Source: Steroidobacteraceae bacterium (GTDB lineage Bacteria; Pseudomonadota; Gammaproteobacteria; Steroidobacterales; Steroidobacteraceae). From it: 43,473 nucleotides of DNA. Shown here one piece after another: positions 19,593 to 27,805 of the stretch. The stretch spans positions 1 through 43,473 of the forward strand of contig DAIDVO010000067.1 in the NCBI GenBank assembly GCA_027456085.1, given 5' to 3'. Position 1 is the first letter of the stretch. Each line of letters begins with the position of its first letter. The notes beneath the pieces were generated by a model that was not told where the DNA came from, ran no database searches, and was given only the letters and a program-made list of their open reading frames with translations. A program made the position numbers and the translations under genes.

Positions 19593-22040
19593 CTAGTTTG
19601 ACTCGAGCCGTCGGATTTGCGCCGGACGGAAGGTCGTCGAGAGGTATCCGGCGATACGCACGCGCAGCGCCTTCTCGACTGACCGGCCGTCGAGACCGGC
19701 CGCCCGCACGCGCACCGTGTAATCCCCCGGCTCGGTCCACGTATGCTGGACCTTGACTCCATCGCCGGTCACCCCATCGCCGAAGTCCCAACGCAACGCC
19801 CGAATCGGCTCCGAATTCAATGCCCGCGCCGAACAGGTGATCGCCTCGCCGGAACGGCCGGTCGCGGGACAGTCAACGCCGAGCTGGGGTGCTGTCGCCG
19901 ACCGGCTCTGATCGATGATCTTGATCATGCGCACCGCATGTGCGGGCAGATCGATCCGGACATTGCCTGATGTAACAGGCGCCGGCTTTCCTGGATCCAG
20001 GATGTCGCTGACATCGTAGCGTTGGTTTGCCGGCAGACCGAGCGCCGCCAGAACGATGACGTGGTGGGTCGGATGCAGGGTCCAATTGAACACGGTCAGC
20101 ACGCTTTGCCGCGCCGATTCTCGCAAATAGAAAATGCTCGGCTGCCGATCCGTGACCGCATAGCTCATCAGATCTTCCGCAACGGAGGCCTTGCCAAGAC
20201 GCACCATGTCGATCAGATCACGGTTCTCGAGCAGAGCCAGGCGTCGCGGCGAGCGTTCGAGGGACGGGAGATTATCGCCGATTTCGAGCATACCTCCGGA
20301 AACCGCCGCGAGCCCGATCGACACCTTGGCCTCGTTCAAGGTCAGCGGCTGCCGGCCCTCGTGCCAGGTCTGGTCGGTGATCCTTTGAGTGGACACCGTG
20401 AAAGCGTCCGGATCGGCGACGAAGAAATTGCGGTTCATGTAATAGCGCGCGGCGATGCCGCTCGCCGCGTCGCGGCTCGCCTCGAAGCTGTGGCCGGTGT
20501 CCTGCGATATGCGACCGTAGTCGACGTATCCGACGGGATTCAGCATCGCGCTTCCGTCCTTGTCGAGGTACACGTCGTCACCAACGGCATCGCGGATGAC
20601 CTGCAAGCCGATGCGCTGCGCCTGCATGGCCGTCGTGTGCGGCTGATGGTAGTAACCCTCGATCGCGCTGTCGTCCATGAAATCCAGTTTGATGTAATGG
20701 ATACCCCACTCGCGAACGAGCGTCCGGTATGTTTCCCGAAGATATGCCTGCGCCCCGGGATTGGTCGTGTCGAGGATGTAGAGCGCGTCCTTGCCGTCGA
20801 CGACGCTGCCCGCGTGAATTGGCTTGCCTTCGGCGTTCTTCACGAGCCAGTCCGGGTGCCGCAGATACACCGACGATCGTTGCGAGACTTCGAATGGAGC
20901 CGTCCAGATTCCCGGCGTGAGGCCGAGACCGCGCACCGCATATTCGACGGGGCCTAGTCCACGGGGAAAGAGCGTCGCGTTCGGCGTGACATATTCGCCG
21001 CGCGCGTATTGATACCCCTCGTCGATGTGGAAAAGATCGTAGCCGTATGTTCGCAGATGCTCGGATTCCCATTCGGCATTGGTCAGGGCCGCTCCTTGGT
21101 TGAGTCCAAAATAGTAAGCGGTCCAACTCCACCATCCCATGAGCGGCGGCGCCGCGATTCTGGCGTGATGAATTCGACGAATAAGACCGCCGTAGGTCCG
21201 TAGCTGCCGGTGATAGTCATGGCTGATGCTCATCGCAAGACTTTCCGATGCGAGGGCCTCCCCTGGGGCAACGGGCAAACTGAGCAGAACTTGATCTTGA
21301 GGCGGCGCTTTCTCGAGAGAGTTTTCCTTCTCCATCTCGGTCGTGCCGGTCGAGTCCACTTGGTACCCCGAGATGGCCGGCCTGCCGCCGGCCGTGGCGA
21401 CGCGGAGCCGGAGGATCGTGAGGAAGCGTTCCGAGGTGAGCGCGCCGAGGAAAAGACTCTCGCGACTATCGCGGTTGTAGATCAGCTGGCTTCCGACGGC
21501 CCGATGCATGCCGTGACCGGCATCTCCGAGATCGCGAATCCGCATCGCCGGGCGGTCCTCACTGAAACTGTCGGACAGCACGCGGTCCGCGGAAACGGCC
21601 CCACCGAGATCGCCGATCTCACCACTTGACGCATCCACGAGACGCATCGCCTGAACATGGACTGGCCGGGCCGTGACGTTGTGCACGACCACCTTGAGAT
21701 CGGCAAATGGCTCCGCCGCGTATACGCGCAGGCGATAATCGAGGTCCGGCGCCCCGGATAAGCCCGAGCAGGTCACCTGCCAGACGGTGGCCGGGCCGAG
21801 GTAGCCTCCCGCCGTCGACTGCGTAATCAGGCAACGCGGGTAATCCGTCGTGTGCAGCCAGCGTCCGTCAACTTTCGCAGCCACATCGGATACCAGCGTG
21901 TCACCGGTCGAATGCGAGCGGCCAACACGGTAAACCCCATGGGCATGGATCGAAACATGTAATGCGGGTTCTTGCGCGCAAACGGCATGCGCCGAAAACA
22001 GGAGCCCAATCGCTACGCCGCCAATGCCGCTGCCTTTCAT
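19593..22040 (-). CDS. Secreted clan GH-D glycosidase (alpha-galactosidase / alpha-N-acetylgalactosaminidase-like, GH27/GH36 type) with C-terminal PKD domain
   Basis: Signal peptide from Met9 of the ORF, 'MGWWSWTAYYFGLNQ', 'DLFHIDEGYQ', nucleophile region 'YIKLDFMDD', PKD 'RWDFGDGVTGDGVKVQHTWTEPGDYTVRVRA'. Confidence 0.85.
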   Translation of the reverse strand: MKGSGIGGVAIGLLFSAHAVCAQEPALHVSIHAHGVYRVGRSHSTGDTLVSDVAAKVDGRWLHTTDYPRCLITQSTAGGYLGPATVWQVTCSGLSGAPDLDYRLRVYAAEPFADLKVVVHNVTARPVHVQAMRLVDASSGEIGDLGGAVSADRVLSDSFSEDRPAMRIRDLGDAGHGMHRAVGSQLIYNRDSRESLFLGALTSERFLTILRLRVATAGGRPAISGYQVDSTGTTEMEKENSLEKAPPQDQVLLSLPVAPGEALASESLAMSISHDYHRQLRTYGGLIRRIHHARIAAPPLMGWWSWTAYYFGLNQGAALTNAEWESEHLRTYGYDLFHIDEGYQYARGEYVTPNATLFPRGLGPVEYAVRGLGLTPGIWTAPFEVSQRSSVYLRHPDWLVKNAEGKPIHAGSVVDGKDALYILDTTNPGAQAYLRETYRTLVREWGIHYIKLDFMDDSAIEGYYHQPHTTAMQAQRIGLQVIRDAVGDDVYLDKDGSAMLNPVGYVDYGRISQDTGHSFEASRDAASGIAARYYMNRNFFVADPDAFTVSTQRITDQTWHEGRQPLTLNEAKVSIGLAAVSGGMLEIGDNLPSLERSPRRLALLENRDLIDMVRLGKASVAEDLMSYAVTDRQPSIFYLRESARQSVLTVFNWTLHPTHHVIVLAALGLPANQRYDVSDILDPGKPAPVTSGNVRIDLPAHAVRMIKIIDQSRSATAPQLGVDCPATGRSGEAITCSARALNSEPIRALRWDFGDGVTGDGVKVQHTWTEPGDYTVRVRAAGLDGRSVEKALRVRIAGYLSTTFRPAQIRRLESN

Positions 22041-22134
22041 TCGATTTCGACCTGCGGCCTGCACATGCCCTCCATTCTCTCCAAGAATGATAAAAGGTCA
22101 GGCGACCAACTCGTCGGGGATCGGATGCCCGGAG

Positions 22135-22185
22135 TTTCGTTTAATTACCATCCAACCTTCATTTTCTTTTGTTTCTGCCGGGAAG
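22135..22185. promoter_or_regulatory. Candidate second AgaR-like operator upstream of the glycosidase
   Basis: TTTCGTTTAAT (22135-22145) repeats exactly the 11-mer at 17475-17485; TTTTCTTTTGTTTC lies nearby. Confidence 0.35.
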
Positions 22186-22220
22186 GCAATTAAAATTCTG
22201 CAGCCGTCGATGACTTCGCC

Positions 22221-23405
22221 CTATTCCTGAACTGGTGCCTCTTCTAGCCGGCTTCCAACGACCTCCACTGTCACGCGTCGATCCGGCTGCAGACAGGCAA
22301 TCAGTTTTGGCGTTCGCCGCCGGCCCTTGCAGTCATCGGGTTTCGTTACCGGGTCGGAGCCGTCTTCTCCTCGCGCCGTCACCTTGTCCGCCGGGATTCC
22401 GGCGCTTGCGACCAAATAGGACTTCACTGCGTCCGCGCGGCGCATCGACAGCTTCATGTTGTATGCGTGCGATCCAATTCGGTCGGTATACCCCGTGACG
22501 TTGATGACCTCATACCGAGCGCCGCGCAACTGTGCAGCAAATGCGTCGAGCGCGCGCACCCCCGCAGGCTTCAGGACGGCCTTGTCGAATGTAAAAAGCG
22601 AATCGGCCGAAAAATTCACGCGCGTCCGGACCGGGGGTGCCGGAGCCGGAGGAGGAGGAGGCGGCGGCGGCGCGACCACAGGTGCGGCAACGGGCTCCTC
22701 CGGCGCCACGACCTGCGGTGCGGGAGGCGGCGCTTCTCCGCCAAATCGAAACACGAGTCCCACTGAATATAGATCGACGTCGCCGGTGTTGCCGACGGCA
22801 TCGTTTATCCGGTAGCGCTCCGCCTCGACGCGCATGCCGACTGACCGGCTGAAATTGTACCTGGCACCGAGTCCGAACTTGTAATTCGGATCGCGCTTAT
22901 GGGGCTCCGACCTGATTACCGCGACCGCCCCGGTGCCGACGAACGAGTCCTTCGCCTCGGCATAGATGAGACCGGCCCGCGCAAACAGGGAGAAGCGCTC
23001 ACCGACAGGCAGCGAGGCCACGAGGTCGGCATTCACGCCCTTGATTTTAATGTCGCCGCGCAAGGTGCCGGACGGTGTCGTATCCGCCGTGAAGCCGAAA
23101 CGTCCGAGATCGAAGTAGCCGGCTTCAAGGGCAAAATAGCGATTGAACTCGTAGCCGCCGAAGACCTTGAAGCCGACATGACGGTCATCGTCGCTGATCG
23201 AGGTCGTGGTGAAGCCATCGCTTAGGAGGCCTTTGCTGATCCTGCCGTCGTCGATCTTCGCCTGCGCCTGGCCGACATTGAAGCCGGCGTACCACGCAGA
23301 ATTATCCGCGCGGGCGAGCGGGCTAAGGGTTATGGCGAAAGCAGCCATGCTCGACATCCCCAAGGTTCTTGCAATCTTCATGTTCCGCTCCGCGAAAGTA
23401 TTCAA
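22221..23405 (-). CDS. OmpA-family outer membrane protein: beta-barrel, Pro-rich linker, peptidoglycan-binding OmpA domain
   Basis: 'WYAGFNVGQAQAKIDDG...FGGYEFNRYFALEAGYFDLG', linker 'APPPPPPPPAPAPP', OmpA_C 'VINVTGYTDRIGSHAYNMKLSMRRADAVKSYLV'; alternative start at 23381. Confidence 0.92.
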   Translation of the reverse strand: MNTFAERNMKIARTLGMSSMAAFAITLSPLARADNSAWYAGFNVGQAQAKIDDGRISKGLLSDGFTTTSISDDDRHVGFKVFGGYEFNRYFALEAGYFDLGRFGFTADTTPSGTLRGDIKIKGVNADLVASLPVGERFSLFARAGLIYAEAKDSFVGTGAVAVIRSEPHKRDPNYKFGLGARYNFSRSVGMRVEAERYRINDAVGNTGDVDLYSVGLVFRFGGEAPPPAPQVVAPEEPVAAPVVAPPPPPPPPAPAPPVRTRVNFSADSLFTFDKAVLKPAGVRALDAFAAQLRGARYEVINVTGYTDRIGSHAYNMKLSMRRADAVKSYLVASAGIPADKVTARGEDGSDPVTKPDDCKGRRRTPKLIACLQPDRRVTVEVVGSRLEEAPVQE

Positions 23406-23408
23406 ACC

Positions 23409-25370
23409 CTATGGGGCAGGCACGTTGATGACCGTGGCCACCAGTGTGACCGAAGCACCCAGGGAGACGATTCTGCCGTTCAAAGTCACGATTGCCGTGT
23501 TGCCTACGGTGGAGAACGCCGCGCCCGCCTGAGAGATGATCGTTCCCACCATCGTGCCGCCGCCTGCCGCATCGATCGTCGCGGCACTGCCGACCTGCCA
23601 ATAGACGTTCTTTGCCTGTGCGCCGTTGACGAGGATTACGCTTTGCGGAAAGGCTGCGCCCGGGCCGCCTACGGTTAGCGTGGTCGCCATCTGGAACACC
23701 CAGACGGCATTCGCGTCGCCTCGGGCATCGAGGGTCAGGTCGCCGCCTTGAATCATGAAGCTACCGGCCGCAGCGGTGTAAACGCCGGGAACCAGCACGA
23801 GGTTCGCCAAGTTGCCGGCTCCGGGATCGGGTCCACCAGGTAGTGCTACCAGGGCGTTGTACGCGGTGAGTGCATCGGCGCGAGCTTGCATGGCGGCTGC
23901 GGCGGTGGTCGCGGTGCCCTCGCTGGGACAGGCCGCTGTGGGCGGTGGTGGCGCCGTATAGATCAGTCCATTCACGATGCCAACATCGGCGCCCAGGACT
24001 TCCGTGTAGGTGCAGCCTACCCCGGAGTCGTGCAGGCCGGTCACCAACGTCGACACGGCGGTCGTGCCGACGTCGCCGTTGATCACGGTCAAGATTCCGG
24101 AGTTGGTCACCCCTGCCGAACCGCCGAATGTCCCGAACGATGCGGCGGACGCCAGAGGGACCGGTGCCAGGCAAGCCGGGCCCGCAGCGACCACGGTGAA
24201 GTTCCAGGTAACGTCGCCCGGCAGGGTATCGGCCGGAACAACCAGGTCTCGCACTCCGTTGGCGCCGCCTTTGATTGTGGCCGTGTAGGTCACGCCGGCG
24301 GCGAGCGGGATCTGCGGCGTAAATGTCGCAACCAGCCCGGTCGCGGCATCGACAGACACGGACGCGGCACTGACGGGTGCCGACGCCGGCGCGGGACCGG
24401 TCACGAGAAAGGTCGCCGCGTTGAGCGTCGTCGGGTCGATCCGCGAACCGCCCGGCACCGTGAATGTGGCATTGATGCCCGTGCTCGGGCATACCGCGTT
24501 CGCATTCGCCGCCGGGTTGGTGGATAGCACCGCCAAATTTCCCGCGGCACTTGGAGATGCCGCGGTGATCGTCCAGACGTAGCTGCTCGGCGCGGGCAGC
24601 GGCGCTTGATTGCCGGCCAGTCCATTGCCGGCCAAATCCGTGGCCGCGGCGGTAATCGTGACCGTATAGGTGTCGCCTACCACCAAATTGGCGGCCGGCG
24701 TAAACACGGCGGCTCTCGCGTCGGCCGAGTAGCCGACGCTACCGGCAGGGGAGATGCAAGGCGCCGTACAGGTGACTGTAAAGCTTGTCGCGGAAATCGT
24801 CGCCGGCGCCATGCTCTTGGTGAAGATGGCGGGGATCGCGGTGTTGCTCGGCACGCCCGCCGTCGGACCCGGGGTTGTGGTCGCAGGGTAGGTCATCGAA
24901 ACTCGGGGCCGGATCGTGTCCGATGTAGGCGCTGTCGTAAATTGCCAGGTGAAGGGACTCGCCATCGCGACCCCGGTGGCAAGACTCTGGGCGCCGGCGA
25001 TCGTGGCGGTATATTGCGTGAGCGTTGCCAAGGCGGTGCCGGGAGTCAACGTAAAGGTGGCGATCGTATTCGTTGCATCGAGAGCCACCGCGCCCGTGGC
25101 GGCAACGCACGGACTCGCGCACGTCAGCGTCAAACTCGCAGTACCGGCAATCGGTGCAACCGGCTCGTTGAAGGTTACCGTGACGAGCGTGTTGTTGGTT
25201 GCAACACCGCTAGCGCCGTTCGTCGGCGTCTCGGTGATCACGGCCGGACGAAGCGCGGTGATTCCGTTCGAGCCGAGGATGGCATCTCTGCCGCATCCTG
25301 AGACCAAGGCGCACAGCGCCACCGCCATCGACCAGTTGCGGTATCGCGAATCATTTTTAAACATGTTCAT
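23409..25370 (-). CDS. DUF3494 ice-binding-family lipoprotein with three N-terminal bacterial Ig-like domains
   Basis: Start chosen at 'MNMFKNDSRYRNWSMAVALCALVSGCGRD' (lipobox LVSGC); Ig-like repeats ending 'PFTWQFTTA', 'SSYVWTITA', 'DVTWNFTVV'; C-terminal 'SAASFGTFGGSAGVTNSGILTVINGDVGT...DARGDANAVWVFQMATTLTVGG'. Confidence 0.88.
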   Translation of the reverse strand: MNMFKNDSRYRNWSMAVALCALVSGCGRDAILGSNGITALRPAVITETPTNGASGVATNNTLVTVTFNEPVAPIAGTASLTLTCASPCVAATGAVALDATNTIATFTLTPGTALATLTQYTATIAGAQSLATGVAMASPFTWQFTTAPTSDTIRPRVSMTYPATTTPGPTAGVPSNTAIPAIFTKSMAPATISATSFTVTCTAPCISPAGSVGYSADARAAVFTPAANLVVGDTYTVTITAAATDLAGNGLAGNQAPLPAPSSYVWTITAASPSAAGNLAVLSTNPAANANAVCPSTGINATFTVPGGSRIDPTTLNAATFLVTGPAPASAPVSAASVSVDAATGLVATFTPQIPLAAGVTYTATIKGGANGVRDLVVPADTLPGDVTWNFTVVAAGPACLAPVPLASAASFGTFGGSAGVTNSGILTVINGDVGTTAVSTLVTGLHDSGVGCTYTEVLGADVGIVNGLIYTAPPPPTAACPSEGTATTAAAAMQARADALTAYNALVALPGGPDPGAGNLANLVLVPGVYTAAAGSFMIQGGDLTLDARGDANAVWVFQMATTLTVGGPGAAFPQSVILVNGAQAKNVYWQVGSAATIDAAGGGTMVGTIISQAGAAFSTVGNTAIVTLNGRIVSLGASVTLVATVINVPAP

Positions 25371-25618
25371 GTGCGCCTCGAACCTGTAATTCAAAGAACC
25401 GGCCATGCCGACGTAAGCCACGCATCGATCCATCCGACGCGTCGGGACGCTTGCAAACGCTACTGCGCCCCATCGGCGAGAACCATACGACGAGGAGCGA
25501 CGGACTTCAGTACGCCAGCGCACCTACGCAATGACATCTGCGCTGCCGCGGCGTGCGTGGTGCGGGGTGCGGTTCGTGGTACGATCCGCGCGCTCATTAG
25601 GATTATGCGTTCATCGCG

Positions 25619-26623
25619 ATGACAGGCACATCTCACGGCAGCTCGTGGAAAAATGGTCTTTCCGAGGCGATCGGCAACACGCCGCTCATTCGCCTTTGCC
25701 GCGCCTCCGACGCCACCGGTTGCACCATCCTCGGCAAGGCGGAGTTCATGAACCCCGGCTGTTCGGTGAAGGATCGCACGGCCCTCTATATCATCGACGA
25801 CGCCGAGCAGCGCGGCGTGCTGAAGCCGGGCGGCACGATCGTGGAGGGCACCGCGGGCAACACCGGCATCGGCCTGACGTTGGTCGCCAACAGCCGCGGG
25901 TATCGTTGCCGCATCGTGATGCCGGAGACGCAAAGTCAGGAGAAGATCGACTTTCTGCGCATGATCGGCGCCGACCTGCGACTGGTCCCCGCGAAGCCGT
26001 ATCGCGACCCGGGCAACTACGTGCACGTCTCCCGCCGTCTGGCGCAGGAAACCGGCGGGATCTGGGCCAACCAGTTCGACAATCTGGCGAACCGCGAGGG
26101 ACATCGGGTGTCCACGGGACCCGAGATCTGGGCGCAGACCGGCGGAAAGATCGATGCATTCACTTGCGCCTGCGGTACGGGGGGGACTCTGGCGGGCACG
26201 GCGATGGCGCTCAAGGAACGGAACCCCGGCGTGAAAATCGTGCTGGCGGATCCGCACGGAAGCGCGCTATACGGCTGGGTCAAGAGCAACGATCTGACGG
26301 TGACGGGATCCTCGATCACCGAGGGGATCGGTCAGGGACGCGTGCCCGCCAATCTGGATGGTGCGCCGATCGATGACGCGGAGCGGATCGGCGACGCGGA
26401 GGCACTGGAACAGATTTACGATCTGCTGATCCATGAGGGTCTGTCGGTTGGGACATCGTCCGGCATCAATGTCGCGGCGGCGATCCGGGTGGCCAAGACT
26501 CTCGGGCCCGGTCACACGGTTGTGACGATCTTGTGCGACGGAGGCGCGCGCTATGCGTCCAAGCTGTTCAATCGGCCGTTCCTGCGCGAGAAGGGTTTGC
26601 CGGTGCCCGAATGGATCGCATGA
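25619..26623 (+). CDS. Cysteine synthase A-like PLP-dependent enzyme
   Basis: 'IGNTPLIRLCRASDATG', PLP lysine region 'NPGCSVKDRTALYII', 'GTAGNTGIGLTLV', 'SSGINVAAAIRVA'. Confidence 0.9.
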   Translation: MTGTSHGSSWKNGLSEAIGNTPLIRLCRASDATGCTILGKAEFMNPGCSVKDRTALYIIDDAEQRGVLKPGGTIVEGTAGNTGIGLTLVANSRGYRCRIVMPETQSQEKIDFLRMIGADLRLVPAKPYRDPGNYVHVSRRLAQETGGIWANQFDNLANREGHRVSTGPEIWAQTGGKIDAFTCACGTGGTLAGTAMALKERNPGVKIVLADPHGSALYGWVKSNDLTVTGSSITEGIGQGRVPANLDGAPIDDAERIGDAEALEQIYDLLIHEGLSVGTSSGINVAAAIRVAKTLGPGHTVVTILCDGGARYASKLFNRPFLREKGLPVPEWIA

Positions 26624-26671
26624 ACCATCGAAACCTCCGCTGGCAAGGCGTCGTCATCATGGGATATTGAA

Positions 26672-27643
26672 GTGGCTACCGCTCGAAACAACACAGGGCG
26701 CATCGATTTGAACGCTCTCTTGATGTTTCACGCCATTGCGTCCACCGGCAGCCTCACCCGGGCGGCCGCCCGACTAGATGTATCGAAAGCGACGCTGAGC
26801 CGCCGACTTCGGGAGCTTGAGCGCGAGGTCAATGCGCTATTAGTGACGCGGGGGCATCGACGGCTGGAGTTGACCGAGGCCGGGGCCGTTCTCTTCGCAG
26901 ACTCGCAGACCCTTGCTGCCGAGGCCCAGGCCGTAGCCGATCGCGTGCGTACGCTTCGCACGGAATTCGATGGGGCTCTGCGCGTCGCCGTACCTACGGG
27001 GTTCATGGCGACGGTGTGTGACAAAGCCGTGCTTCGGTTCGCGGCGCGCCACCCGCGTGTTCGTTTGCACGTAACTCAGGCGGACCGTCCGATTGATGTT
27101 ACCCAGGAACCCTTCGACGTCGCGGTGCACATCGGTGCCGTGCCCAACCGCGACGTCCCGATGCGCCTGCTCGCGCGCGTCCGTCGCGGCGCCTATGCGA
27201 GCCCGGCTTACCTCAAAGGAAGGCCGACTCCGGTTGCTGTGGCGGATCTTGCAGCCAATGCCTGTATTGCCCTGTCATCGCAGATTTCCGCGGGGGTCTG
27301 GTCGATCATTGAGCCATCCGGCCGGCGTAGCGTCCGCCGTTCGCTGCGCGCGATCGTGTCGGATGTCCATCTCGCCCGGGAGATGGCGCGTGCGGGGCTT
27401 GGAATCGCCGCGCTCCCGGAGGCCTTGTGTCGCGAGGACGTCGAATCCGGCAGGCTGGTACGCGTGTTGACGGAATGGCGGATCCCCGTAGCCGAGGTGT
27501 TTGCAACCTACGCTGATCGGCACTACATGCCGAGTAAGATCCGCACTTTTCTCGATTTCCTGAGGACCGAGTTCGACGACTTGATCGCCGATGGGCGCGG
27601 CAAGAAGCGGCCTCTGCGCACCGTTGCGAAACTGAAACCGTAG
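26672..27643 (+). CDS. LysR-family transcriptional regulator (GTG start)
   Basis: 'LNALLMFHAIASTGSLTRAAARLDVSKATLSRRLRELEREVNALLVTRGHRRLELTEAG', substrate-binding domain. Confidence 0.93.
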   Translation: MATARNNTGRIDLNALLMFHAIASTGSLTRAAARLDVSKATLSRRLRELEREVNALLVTRGHRRLELTEAGAVLFADSQTLAAEAQAVADRVRTLRTEFDGALRVAVPTGFMATVCDKAVLRFAARHPRVRLHVTQADRPIDVTQEPFDVAVHIGAVPNRDVPMRLLARVRRGAYASPAYLKGRPTPVAVADLAANACIALSSQISAGVWSIIEPSGRRSVRRSLRAIVSDVHLAREMARAGLGIAALPEALCREDVESGRLVRVLTEWRIPVAEVFATYADRHYMPSKIRTFLDFLRTEFDDLIADGRGKKRPLRTVAKLKP

Positions 27644-27805
27644 GTTCCGCGAATCGCTCTTCCTTGCGCGACCTCCCGGCGCTAGATTCAGCGGCGAACT
27701 TTGATGTCGGGGCGACGTGCAAAACATTCCACGATGTCGTTGCCGTCGCGTTGCGGGCTCCGAGGAGCGCGGCGCCTGCGCGATTGCCGGGGGGGGAATG
27801 CACCA

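Noticed and set aside
22628-22680. GGA/GGC microsatellite-like tract
   Set aside because: Encodes the poly-Pro/Ala linker of the OmpA-like protein; ordinary for this domain architecture.
27644-27805. Possible cobalamin riboswitch upstream of the corrinoid island
   Set aside because: No recognisable B12-box-like sequence or plausible riboswitch fold was found by eye, and the gap is short; a covariance-model search would be needed.
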